Part shown: one piece after another, positions 9,515 through 17,434 of the stretch
How positions within the stretch are numbered: position 1 is the stretch's first letter
Layout: each line of letters opens with the position of its first letter
Source: Bacillota bacterium
Lineage (GTDB): Bacteria; Bacillota; UBA4882; UBA8346
Assembly: GCA_023436305.1 (NCBI GenBank)
Contig: JAEZJQ010000001.1
Location: 11,844 to 75,843, forward strand
Direction: 5' to 3'
Length of the DNA stretch: 64,000 bases
Notes under the pieces: generated by a model
The model's input: only the letters and a program-made list of their open reading frames with translations
What the model was told of the DNA's origin: nothing
The model's database searches: none
Position numbers and translations under genes: made by a program

Positions 9515-9653
9515 GACTCTTTGAGAGTCGGTTTTGATTCTTTGGGAATCGACTTCGACTCTTTGAGAACCGGTTTTGATTCTTTGAACGTCGACTTCGA
9601 CTCTTTGAGAGCCGGTTTTGATTCTTTGAGAATCGACTTCGACTCTTTGGAGA
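9515..9653. repeat. Tandem array of two alternating 21-bp units
   Basis: About six and a half units alternate between a GACTCTTTGAGAGTCGG type and a GATTCTTTGGGAATCGA type, each 21 bp, giving a 42-bp super-unit. In the best copies each unit is itself a small palindrome (GACTC/GAGTC or GATTC/GAATC around a 5-base centre). Because 21 is a multiple of three, long open frames run through it by chance, and I do not call them genes. Confidence 0.9.
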
Positions 9654-9679
9654 ATAATTGAACCAGACAAAGTATATAC

Positions 9680-10005
9680 GGGTGTGTCAAATTCTTTGTG
9701 TTTTGTTGCTTTTTCGACTCCATGGACGGAGTCGCGCGACGCTTCTTTTCAAGGATGAAAAAAAGCGGTCGCCATCGGAAGCCTTGACCCAATTGACAGT
9801 CAGAAGGCCATGGATGGCGGCAACCCCCAAAAAACAGGATGAATGAGGAGAGTTTGAGAACCTCGGTTCTCAATCGGCGGATTCCAAAGGGTGGCCGACT
9901 CCACCCTTTGGTCCTGGAGGTTGCAAGGAGGGAGGACAACGCCTCCTTGTCGGCCCTCGTTTACTTTCTTCAAAGTTTTTCAAACACCAAAAATTTTACA
10001 CACCC
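9680..10005. mobile_element. 326-bp MITE with IS256-like terminal inverted repeats and 8-bp target duplication
   Basis: The left end GGGTGTGTCAAATTCTTT and the right end (inverted) GGGTGTGTAAAATTTTTG are terminal inverted repeats that stay similar for about 25 bases. The octamer GTATATAC stands directly outside both ends, at 9672-9679 and 10006-10013, as an 8-bp target duplication. IS256-family elements have GGGTGTG-like tips and duplicate 8-9 bp, so a transposase of that family probably moves this element. No transposase piece is visible inside. The interior has three clear hairpins, including CCAAAGGGTGG paired with CCACCCTTTGG. It sits about 20 bases to the right of the 21-bp repeat array. 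Confidence 0.87.
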
Positions 10006-10271
10006 GTATATACATCTTGTGAAAGCGTGAAAATGCCAAGAAAAAGCAGCAGAAGAATTAAGACAAAAATTTTTCGATCATAGTTACAAATAAATAGAGC
10101 CACAAAGCTCTTTATTATTTGCTTTCTTTAAGTTTATGTCTTTGTTTGATGATTTGGAGAATGTAATTTGATAAGGATCGATCTTTTTCCTCAGTAGAAA
10201 GGATGCATTAATTATCCACCTTTCATAACTTTTACACTAGGTAGCACACTTAACCAAAATTCGATGAACTT

Positions 10272-10401
10272 ATGGTACAATATCGGCATGAGGTGATTAT
10301 ACCACTTAAACAAGGTAATACGAGAGTTGTTATTTCCATGCCCGAAGAATTACGCATGGGAACTTGAAAAAGAAGCTGATCTAATTTTGTTATGGGGGTA
10401 A
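10272..10401 (+). pseudogene. Small frameshifted gene of unknown function
   Basis: An ATG at 10272 begins MVQYRHEVIIPLKQGNTRVV and continues ISMPEELRMG, then runs into a stop. Reading one base over restores ELEKEADLILLWG, ending at TAA 10399-10401. The two halves join sensibly into a protein of about 42 residues, so this looks like a recently broken small gene. I do not recognise the family. The next small frame starts 4 bases later, suggesting a former two-gene unit. The stretch is AT-rich and lies just beyond the MITE. Confidence 0.35.
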
Positions 10402-10405
10402 ATAA

Positions 10406-10688
10406 ATGGCAAATAATATACATATCAATGATTCTTTAATCACACTATGTAAGAATAACCATAATTTACGTTATGTAACAATCAAACAAGGTCCAAATAA
10501 TAATGAAATCTACATTTTTAAATACAAAAAGAATGAAATATTGCACGGTTTATTTTGAACAAGAGAAAGTTGTAAAGTTGAATTCGCCTAATTTGTTTAT
10601 TATCGGAATTGAGGGAAACCAGGAAAAAACGTATCAATTCGATAAGATATTTGTAAACATTAAAAAACAAGAGCCCCCCGGCTCTTAA
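10406..10688 (+). pseudogene. Small gene of unknown function, probably frameshifted
   Basis: An ATG at 10406 follows GGGGG and encodes 50 residues (MANNIHINDSLITLCKNNHN to EILHGLF, stop at 10556-10558). A second frame overlaps it and continues YFEQEKVVKLNSPNLFIIGI to the end at 10688, but it has no ribosome site of its own. One frameshift near 10545 would join them into a beta-rich protein of about 94 residues. I do not recognise it. It may be the second gene of a decayed pair with the frame at 10272. Confidence 0.4.
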
Positions 10689-10690
10689 TC
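10662..10690 (-). terminator. Terminator of the branched-chain amino acid transport operon
   Basis: On the minus strand the stem AAGAGCC/GGCTCTT is followed by a T run. It lies 17 bases past the livF stop. Confidence 0.87.
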
Positions 10691-10706
10691 TTTAATTCCT
10701 ATTACA

Positions 10707-11450
10707 TTATATCGCCTTATGCTCCCGTCCCAGATAAGCCTGTTTCACTTCCGGGTGATCCAACAACTCCGCCGCCGACCCGCCAATCTGAATCCGGCCA
10801 TTCTCAATGACATATCCCCGGTTGGCCAGCTTCAAGGCCAGATTGGCGTTCTGTTCCACCAGCAAAATCGTTACTCCATTTTGGTTCAACACCGCGATGG
10901 CTTTAAAGATTTCTTTAATCACGAGCGGAGCCAACCCCAGCGAAGGTTCATCCAGTATCAACAAACGCGGCTTGGTCATAAATGCCCGGCCAATGGCCAC
11001 CATCTGTTGCTGGCCACCGGACAATGTGCCCACCGGCTGTTTTAACCGGGACTTTAGGATGGGAAACAATTCGAAAATCTGTTCCATATCGGTGTTCACT
11101 TGATCTTTGACCGCTTTGGATTTACCCTTACCGGTTAGCCGCAGATAAGCCCCTAATAATAAATTTTCAGCCACGGTTAACGGCGGAAACAAGCCCCGAT
11201 CTTCCGGAACCATGGACAGCCCTAAACTAACTATCCGCTCAGATTCCGCATTCAGAATATTCTCCCCCGCAAAGCTCATTTCTCCTTGCAAACCCTTCAA
11301 AAACCCCATGATACTTAAAAGCAGCGTGGTTTTCCCCGCTCCATTGGGCCCGATCAAGGCCACAATCTCCCCGGCGCGCACCTCCAGGTCAATCCCCTTC
11401 AGCACCTGCACTTGCCCATATGCGGCATGTAGTTTCGATATTTCAAGCAT
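10707..11450 (-). CDS. livF: Branched-chain amino acid ABC transporter ATPase LivF
   Basis: The 247-residue ATPase has Walker A GPNGAGKTT, signature LSGGQQQMVAIGRA and Walker B LLILDEPSLGLAP, the last being characteristic of LivF. It is the second ATPase of a HAAT-family importer that takes up leucine, isoleucine, valine or related amino acids. It is the last gene of the five-gene operon running leftward from 15290 and is followed by a terminator. GAGGG lies 7 bases before ATG 11450. The gap to livG is 67 bases, unusually long for this tightly packed operon, and it contains a heptad repeat. Confidence 0.95.
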   Translation of the reverse strand: MLEISKLHAAYGQVQVLKGIDLEVRAGEIVALIGPNGAGKTTLLLSIMGFLKGLQGEMSFAGENILNAESERIVSLGLSMVPEDRGLFPPLTVAENLLLGAYLRLTGKGKSKAVKDQVNTDMEQIFELFPILKSRLKQPVGTLSGGQQQMVAIGRAFMTKPRLLILDEPSLGLAPLVIKEIFKAIAVLNQNGVTILLVEQNANLALKLANRGYVIENGRIQIGGSAAELLDHPEVKQAYLGREHKAI

Positions 11451-11486
11451 AATTAATCCCTCGATATTATTCGATAAACTTTAGGT

Positions 11487-11517
11487 CTAATTTCAAACTT
11501 CACACTTCAAACTTTTA
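11487..11517. repeat. Short heptad repeat inside the liv operon
   Basis: Read on the minus strand the gap between livG and livF contains AGTTTGA, AGTGTGA and AGTTTGA in tandem. The same AGTGTGA word recurs at 60056-60083. Confidence 0.6.
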
Positions 11518-12285
11518 TTACCCTTCCCCCAAATACGCCGCAATCACCCGCGGGTCGTTCTGAATCGTCTCCGGGTCATCCTCGGCGATCTTGGAGCCGA
11601 ATTCCAAAACCACGATCTCGTCACAAACCTTCATTACCAGGTCCATATCGTGCTCCACCAGCAAAACGGTGGTCCCTAAATCCCGGATTTCTTTGATTAA
11701 ATGAAGCAAAGAGACCCGTTCCGGAGCGCTCAAACCTGCGGCAGGCTCGTCCAAAAGGATTAATTCCGGCTCGGTAGCCAAAGCCCGGGCAATTTCCAGC
11801 AAGCGTTGTTGTCCAAAGGGCAAAGCCCCGGCCGGGAAATCGGCGCAATCGGCAAGGCCCACGAACTTCAACATCTTCCCGGCCAAAGTCCGGCAGTCCC
11901 GCTCTTCCTTCACCGTCCATGGCAAGTTAAGCGCGGCGGAAACGAATCCGGTTTTCAATTGCATGTGGCTCCCCACCATGACGTTTTCGAGAACGGTGAG
12001 ATTGGTAAACAAACGTACATTTTGAAAAGTGCGGGCAATCCCGGCGCGGGCAATTTTGTAAGGTGGCATCCCATTGAGCAGCTTGCCGTTAAAGACGATA
12101 TCCCCGGAACTGGGCCGGTAAACACCGGTGATTAAATTAAACAAAGTAGTCTTCCCGGCTCCGTTGGGTCCGATTAATCCTTTAATCCGGCTGGATTTGA
12201 CTTTAAAATTCACGTGATTCAAGGCACTGATGCCGCCAAAATGTTTGGAAATATTGGTAATGGACAGTAATGGAGCGCTATTCAT
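11518..12285 (-). CDS. livG: Branched-chain amino acid ABC transporter ATPase LivG
   Basis: The 255-residue ATPase has Walker A GPNGAGKTT, the LivG-specific GIARTFQNVRLF, signature FGQQRLLEIARALA and Walker B LILLDEPAAGLS. It pairs with LivF beneath the LivHM channel at the inner face of the membrane. Its ATG overlaps the end of livM by 8 bases, so the two are translationally coupled. In the signature the usual serine-glycine is replaced by phenylalanine-glycine (PFGQQ), as is common in LivG proteins. Confidence 0.95.
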   Translation of the reverse strand: MNSAPLLSITNISKHFGGISALNHVNFKVKSSRIKGLIGPNGAGKTTLFNLITGVYRPSSGDIVFNGKLLNGMPPYKIARAGIARTFQNVRLFTNLTVLENVMVGSHMQLKTGFVSAALNLPWTVKEERDCRTLAGKMLKFVGLADCADFPAGALPFGQQRLLEIARALATEPELILLDEPAAGLSAPERVSLLHLIKEIRDLGTTVLLVEHDMDLVMKVCDEIVVLEFGSKIAEDDPETIQNDPRVIAAYLGEG

Positions 12286-13240
12286 CGGTTCGGCCCCCTT
12301 TGACCACTTTTTTCATTGAATTGGCCGCCCAATCAAAAAGCCCTATTACACCTTTGGGCATAAATATAACAATTAAAATCAGTAATAGCCCGTAGACGGC
12401 AATATCGAAGTTTTTAAAACTCCGCAGCATTTCCGGGAGGATTCCCAGTAAAGCCGTTCCCAGCAGAGGCCCCCAAAGATTTCCCATGCCGCCGATAACC
12501 ACCATGGTCACCAGCATAATCGAAAAGTTGAAACCAAAAGGCTCCGGGCTGATATAATTGATGGTAAAAGCGTAAAATGCCCCGGCCAGGGCCGCCAGTA
12601 CCGCGCTCATCACGAAAATGTTTTGTTTTAACGAAGCGGTATGAATACCCAGGGAATCAGCCGCCAATTCATTGCTATGAATCGCTAAAAAAGCCCGGCC
12701 CATTTTGCCTTTGATTAAATTAACCACCATTAACTGAACGACCATTACCAGTCCCCAGATTAAAAAATAAGCCTGGAAATCATCCTTGAAACTGAAACCC
12801 AATATGACCAATTTGGGAATTTCACTGATTCCCTGGGGGCCACCGGTGATGTCCACCATTTCATCCAGTAAAATCTGGACGATTAAACCGAATCCCAGCG
12901 TGGCCATGGCCAGATAATGCCCTTTCAATTTCAAAGTGGGTTTCCCGATAAGCCAGGCGATAACTCCAACCAGAATCAGGGAAGCACACAAGGCAAAGAA
13001 TGGGTCCCAATGAAACCGGGTGGTCAAAACAGCTACCGTATAAGCTCCCATCCCGTAAAAAGCGGCATGTCCCATTGAAATCTGACCCGCATACCCCAAC
13101 AGCAGGTTTAAACCGATGGTCATGAACGAATAGATTCCCACCAGCACCGCCACGCTTAACAGGTAGCGGTTGGGAAGGAGCCAGGGGATAACGAATAATA
13201 TTACGCTGATAATTGCAATGACACGATATTCTTGTTTCAT
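12278..13240 (-). CDS. livM: Branched-chain amino acid ABC transporter permease LivM
   Basis: This is a strongly hydrophobic permease of about 320 residues with eight to ten membrane segments. The family sequence NLLLGYAGQISMGHAAFYGMGAY is present in the first third, and VVIGGMGNLWGPLLG near the C-terminus. It forms the translocation path together with LivH. I place the start at ATG 13240, one base after the livH stop. A TTG at 13261 would add seven residues and overlap livH by 20 bases, and neither start has a well-spaced ribosome site. Confidence 0.93.
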   Translation of the reverse strand: MKQEYRVIAIISVILFVIPWLLPNRYLLSVAVLVGIYSFMTIGLNLLLGYAGQISMGHAAFYGMGAYTVAVLTTRFHWDPFFALCASLILVGVIAWLIGKPTLKLKGHYLAMATLGFGLIVQILLDEMVDITGGPQGISEIPKLVILGFSFKDDFQAYFLIWGLVMVVQLMVVNLIKGKMGRAFLAIHSNELAADSLGIHTASLKQNIFVMSAVLAALAGAFYAFTINYISPEPFGFNFSIMLVTMVVIGGMGNLWGPLLGTALLGILPEMLRSFKNFDIAVYGLLLILIVIFMPKGVIGLFDWAANSMKKVVKGGRTDE

Positions 13241-13241
13241 C

Positions 13242-14132
13242 TTAATCGTTTTTTCTCCCAAATATTCCGGTTGGCCGGATTAGCAAGATTAAAATCAATA
13301 CTCCGAAAGTGATGGCAACCCGATATTGGGATGAAATCGCCGCACTCAATGCTTCAATAATGCCCACGATAAATCCGCCGCAGATGGTTCCGACAAATGA
13401 ATTCAACCCGCCTATGACGGCCACCACGAATCCTTTCAGACCCAGCATAATTCCCACATCATAACTGGTGTTGTTGGTCGGCGCGATGATAATCCCAGAA
13501 ATACTTGCCAGAGCGGCGCTAATGGCAAACGAAAGTTTAACCATCCGTTCCGGCTTAATCCCGCAAAGAGATGCGCCCTTACGATTGACGGCGCTTGCCC
13601 GCATGGCCTGCCCCACAAAGGTCAGCTTGAAAAATAACTGCAGCAGAATCATTACGACAATGGCGGTCCCCAATATCACCAAATAATGAGGCACAATCAC
13701 CGCCCCAAAGACCGGAATCGGTTTCCCGGTGATAAACAGCGGCAGGGAAAAAGTATCTTTACCCCAGATTAGCATGGCGGCGCCGCGAATAAAGATGGAA
13801 GCGCCGATAGTCATGATAACCACCATCAGAGGCGGGGCATTTTTCAAGGGCCGTACCGCCAAATATTCAAACAGGATTCCGAACAGAATAACTGCCGGGA
13901 CCGCCAGGGCAATGGCCAACGGTAAAGGGAGGCCGCCGGTAAAGAGTGTGGTCATGGCGGTGGTAAATGTTACGGCCAGCATTCCACCGAGCATCACAAA
14001 TTCACCCTGGGCAAAATTGATCACTTGACTGGAATTGTAAATCACCATGAAACCCAGGCCGATTAAGGCATAAACACCGCCCTGAGTGATACCGCTGATT
14101 AAATATTGCAATAAAATCGAGAGATTCATCAA
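13242..14132 (-). CDS. livH: Branched-chain amino acid ABC transporter permease LivH
   Basis: The 296-residue permease begins with an N-terminal segment containing GGVYALIGLGFMVIYNSSQV and then NFAQGEFVMLGGM, a conserved LivH block. About eight membrane segments follow, and FVVAVIGGLNSFVGTICGGF near the C-terminus matches the family. It is the second gene of the operon, 6 bases after the binding-protein gene and 1 base before livM. Confidence 0.95.
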   Translation of the reverse strand: MMNLSILLQYLISGITQGGVYALIGLGFMVIYNSSQVINFAQGEFVMLGGMLAVTFTTAMTTLFTGGLPLPLAIALAVPAVILFGILFEYLAVRPLKNAPPLMVVIMTIGASIFIRGAAMLIWGKDTFSLPLFITGKPIPVFGAVIVPHYLVILGTAIVVMILLQLFFKLTFVGQAMRASAVNRKGASLCGIKPERMVKLSFAISAALASISGIIIAPTNNTSYDVGIMLGLKGFVVAVIGGLNSFVGTICGGFIVGIIEALSAAISSQYRVAITFGVLILILLIRPTGIFGRKND

Positions 14133-14138
14133 TAACTC

Positions 14139-15290
14139 CTATTTTTCCAATAAAATCCATTTTCCTTTGACAATCGTAATCATTACGCAGGATTCTTTTA
14201 AGCCGTCGTGGTCCTCGGGCGAATAGTTAAACACCCCGCCAATTCCTGGCAATTTAGTGGTTTTCTCAATTTGATTCCGCAATTTGGCCCGGTTATCCCC
14301 TGTTTTCCGTAATGCTTCGACAATAATATTCAAAGCATCCCAGGCATGACCGCCGTAATGATCCGCCGAGCGGCCGTATTTCTTTTGAAAATCCTCGGCA
14401 TAAGCCTTCAAAACTTTCCTCTGGGGATCGGAACCGGACAGTTGGTCCGCGACGATTAATTTAACCGCCGCCAGTGTAACTCCATTCGCCGACGGGCCAG
14501 CCTGATCGATAAACGCTTGATTAGCGACGCCATGACCCATAAATAATGGAATGGTGATTCCCAATTGTTGCACGTTTTTGGCCACCTGAGCCGGGCCGGG
14601 GTTGGTTCCCCAACAAACAATGGCCTGGGCATTGGTGGTTCTTATTTTGGTAAGTTGCACCGTCATATCGGTATCCTTGGAAGCGAAGGATTCCTCGGCG
14701 ACAACCTTCATCTTATATTTCGGCGCCAACAGTTTCAACTGGTCGCGGCCGCTTGCGCCAAAGGCGTTGGAATCGTAAATGATGGCAATCCTGCTGATAT
14801 TTTTGGTTTTAAAATAATCGAACATCTTCCCAACCACGATTGCATCCATGGGAGCCACCCGGAATACATACTTTTTAATCGGGTTGGTAATCGCTATCCC
14901 GGCGGCCATTGAGATTTGAGTCACTCCCGCGCTTTCGGCGATGGGCGCCACGGCCAGTGAAGGACCGGTTCCGCTACCCCCGATAATGGCGCAGACTTTA
15001 TCCTGTTCAATCAGTTTCTTGGCCGCTTTGACGGCGTTGGTATTATCCGAGGCGTCGTCTTCAATGATTACTTTCAAAGGATGGCCATCGATGCCGCCCT
15101 TTTTATTAATCTGTTCTTCCAGCATTATTAAGGTATCCCGCTCCGGAACTCCCAGTGGCGCGTTGGGACCGCTGGCGGAGACAAAAGCTCCCACCACATA
15201 AGGGGTTTTGCTGTCCCCGGCTGCGATGGCAAGCCCCGTGGCCATGATTAAAACGGTGATTAGCAATAAACCTCTAAAACTTTTACACAT
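14139..15290 (-). CDS. Branched-chain amino acid-type periplasmic binding protein
   Basis: The 383-residue protein starts at ATG 15290, after GGGAGGAAGG. The first 26 or so residues are a signal peptide ending AIAAG. There is no cysteine near the cleavage site, so it is not a lipoprotein in the usual Gram-positive way. The mature part is a type I periplasmic fold of the ANF/Peripla_BP_6 class (YVVGAFVSASGPNAPLG, then IIEDDASDNTNAVKAAKKLI and IIGGSGTGPSLAVAPIAE). It delivers amino acids to LivHMGF. Specificity cannot be read from the sequence. Confidence 0.93.
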   Translation of the reverse strand: MCKSFRGLLLITVLIMATGLAIAAGDSKTPYVVGAFVSASGPNAPLGVPERDTLIMLEEQINKKGGIDGHPLKVIIEDDASDNTNAVKAAKKLIEQDKVCAIIGGSGTGPSLAVAPIAESAGVTQISMAAGIAITNPIKKYVFRVAPMDAIVVGKMFDYFKTKNISRIAIIYDSNAFGASGRDQLKLLAPKYKMKVVAEESFASKDTDMTVQLTKIRTTNAQAIVCWGTNPGPAQVAKNVQQLGITIPLFMGHGVANQAFIDQAGPSANGVTLAAVKLIVADQLSGSDPQRKVLKAYAEDFQKKYGRSADHYGGHAWDALNIIVEALRKTGDNRAKLRNQIEKTTKLPGIGGVFNYSPEDHDGLKESCVMITIVKGKWILLEK

Positions 15291-15355
15291 ATTCCTTCCT
15301 CCCATCCGAATGTTGTTCGATACTATCCGGTTTGCGGTAACTGGGAAGAATGGAC

Positions 15356-15384
15356 AAAAAAACCTGACATAGCCATGTCAGGTT
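15356..15384 (-). terminator. Intrinsic terminator in the liv operon leader, possible attenuator
   Basis: On the minus strand a perfect 10-bp stem (AACCTGACAT with ATGTCAGGTT, loop GGCT) is followed by seven T. It lies about 65 bases before the binding-protein start and about 285 bases after the preceding gene, so it is better placed for leader control than for ending that gene. The left arm can also pair with CAGGT just upstream (plus-strand 15416-15420), which would disrupt the terminator. Confidence 0.75.
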
Positions 15385-15669
15385 AATTAAAATTCCTTTC
15401 CCCGGCTACCATTCTACCTGTGTCTACACTATAAACGGGATTTCCAAGATCTTGATTTCACCGCGAAATACTCGCAACGAAACCGGCTACTGTAAAACTT
15501 TTTCTACCATACTGCAACTCACGTTAATGATTTCGCTTTGGACCTAAAAATTCCTGCTTAAACTTTGCCCACTGAACTAATTTATAAAAATATCATTTTA
15601 AATTTTAATATTTGGATTACAAATTGAAAGAAGCTTATGAAATACGGCAAATTCTGAAAAAGTTTCTTT
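15385..15669 (-). promoter_or_regulatory. Long leader upstream of the liv operon
   Basis: These roughly 285 bases have no open frame. The minus strand contains a hairpin with outer arms GGTTTC/GAAATC and inner arms GCGA/TCGC (plus-strand about 15460-15490). It also contains two similar words, CAGTAGCCGG and TGGTAGCCGG. The second, with TGGT followed by a CCGG block and then a terminator, loosely recalls a T-box, but the consensus is not met and I see no specifier stem. The start nearest the operon is AT-rich and could carry the promoter. Confidence 0.4.
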
Positions 15670-17352
15670 TTACATCGCCGGTATAATACTATACCGCATT
15701 TCACCCTTTTTCAGCCGGGTATATTTTTCATCCGGATTTCCAAAGAAAAACATATCGTTTTTCACTTCCAGGCCGGCCGAATCCAACACCAACAAATTCC
15801 GGTCGGTCAAAATAATCAGCCGGTTTTCTTCATCTCGGAAGGAACAGTCGCTAATCGGTTCTTTAAATTCATAGATCGCAGATAACGAATCATCGGTGTT
15901 CAATTGATATATCTTTTTACCGGAGACGACCAAAGTCTGAAGATTTGGTTTTCGAATCTGAATCATGGTAATGGGCGCCTCTCCCGGAACAATATACGTG
16001 GGCTTTTTGGCATCACTGTGAAAGACCGTAATATCCCGGGTATCCCGCCGCAAAATGTAAAATTTGGCCTCATCGGGATTGGCGGCTATGGCATTCCCGC
16101 TCCTGAATAAATTAACATTATAAATATAATAATTGTGATAATAATATCCATTACTATAGGAATACGAACCATAGTTTAATACAACATTGACCATCAGATT
16201 GGCCATAAAATTGCCGAATTTGGCGCTGGCGCGTCCACAAGCGGCATTCTTAACCATTTTCATGGTATCCTGGACATTGATAAATTTTACATTTCCTCCT
16301 TCGGGACTAAATAGAACGACCATTTTCATTTCCGGAACTTCCCCAATGTCATAAAAAGCGGTAAGGGTCCCGGCGTCACATGCTTGCATATTACCTTGAA
16401 CATAATCAATCATCACAAATTGATTCGTGGTATATAAAAATAAACTGTCCATTTCTTTTACATATTTAAACTTCAGCCAGGAAGAAGGGATTTCATTTAT
16501 TTTGATTCCGGCAGCGGATACTTTTAAGGCGTGGCTTCTCCGTTTGGTGTTGGATACCACAATTAAAGTTTGATCATCCTGGTACCAATAACAATTCAGT
16601 TTATACGGGGGGTCCAATTTGAAATCCTCGCTGATTGTATTGTCGGAGGCGTTGTATATCTTAATGGAGCCGGGTTGCTTGCGTTTCTTTTCATCGGCAT
16701 CGATTAACGCGAATTTATCGGCGCTTAACACGAATAAATTATAGGGATTCAGATCCGTTTGAATACTGGTCTCCACCGCCAGCGGACCATAATTCAGTAC
16801 ATCGACCTTGCCGGGATTCTTCTCATCTTCGCCGGGAATCAAGGCATATAGCTTAGTCTCATCGTGGGATAAAACCAAATCATCCAGTTCTTTGGAATAA
16901 TCGGACAATTTTTCGGTGGTCTTATCGGCAACATCATAATGCAGGATTTCATAATACCCGGAAGTCAGATCAGGCCGGTAGGAAATAAAAAGATGACGAC
17001 GATCCTTGGTATAAACCCAATTAAACGGACTGTATCCCAGGTCTACCAAGTCCTCGGTCCGGCCGGTTTCAATGTTGAACAGAATCAACTGCCCCTTTTG
17101 AGCGTCGTTTTCTTTCCCTCTTTTAATTTCCGGAGCAAAGATGGCCAAGTACCTGTTGGGATCTCCGGTGGGCATCATCCGGTTCGGATTCTTCTCCATA
17201 TCTATCGTTTCGGTAAATTGGTTATCCTGGGCGCCCATAAATAAAATTTTATTATTCTCTTTATCAAAAAGAAAATAATCCGCACTAAAAATATTGGCCG
17301 CCGGTACCGATATAACAACTAAGATCACGATCACGACCAAAAACTGTTTCAT
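15670..17352 (-). CDS. Exported protein of unknown function, probable beta-propeller
   Basis: The start is ATG 17352 behind GAGGAGGG. The 560-residue product has an N-terminal signal peptide (QFLVVIVILVVISVPAANIFSA). The rest alternates short beta-strand-like segments at about 40-50 residue spacing (RHLFISYRPD, ETKLYALIPG, KFALIDADE, RLIILTDRNLLVLD), as expected of a WD40/TolB-like beta-propeller. Around residues 395-415 there is a tyrosine- and asparagine-rich loop (SYSYSNGYYYHNYY). No enzyme motif is seen. It is divergent from the exported M16 group, with 82 bases between the starts, which suggests shared control. Confidence 0.7.
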   Translation of the reverse strand: MKQFLVVIVILVVISVPAANIFSADYFLFDKENNKILFMGAQDNQFTETIDMEKNPNRMMPTGDPNRYLAIFAPEIKRGKENDAQKGQLILFNIETGRTEDLVDLGYSPFNWVYTKDRRHLFISYRPDLTSGYYEILHYDVADKTTEKLSDYSKELDDLVLSHDETKLYALIPGEDEKNPGKVDVLNYGPLAVETSIQTDLNPYNLFVLSADKFALIDADEKKRKQPGSIKIYNASDNTISEDFKLDPPYKLNCYWYQDDQTLIVVSNTKRRSHALKVSAAGIKINEIPSSWLKFKYVKEMDSLFLYTTNQFVMIDYVQGNMQACDAGTLTAFYDIGEVPEMKMVVLFSPEGGNVKFINVQDTMKMVKNAACGRASAKFGNFMANLMVNVVLNYGSYSYSNGYYYHNYYIYNVNLFRSGNAIAANPDEAKFYILRRDTRDITVFHSDAKKPTYIVPGEAPITMIQIRKPNLQTLVVSGKKIYQLNTDDSLSAIYEFKEPISDCSFRDEENRLIILTDRNLLVLDSAGLEVKNDMFFFGNPDEKYTRLKKGEMRYSIIPAM

Positions 17353-17434
17353 GCTATCCCTCCTCAAATTGATCGAATCCATTCTTCCTGACTGTATTTT
17401 CGGCAATAAATAAAAACTTCAATAGAGATAAGAG

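Noticed and set aside
9275..9939. Two overlapping minus-strand frames encoding KESKS/QRVEVD-type repeats
   Set aside because: They are produced by the 21-bp repeat, which keeps all frames open, and they run into or out of the MITE. There is no ribosome site or homology.
9839..10030. Plus-strand 63-codon frame through the right end of the MITE
   Set aside because: It crosses the element tip and target duplication and shows no transposase motif.
10091..10115. Terminator-like hairpin GAGC/GCTC after the MITE
   Set aside because: The stem has only about four pairs and the T run is poor.
15385..15420. T-box riboswitch upstream of the liv operon
   Set aside because: TGGT and a following CCGG block are present, but the AGGGTGGNACCGCG consensus and a specifier stem are not, so I call only a leader with terminator.
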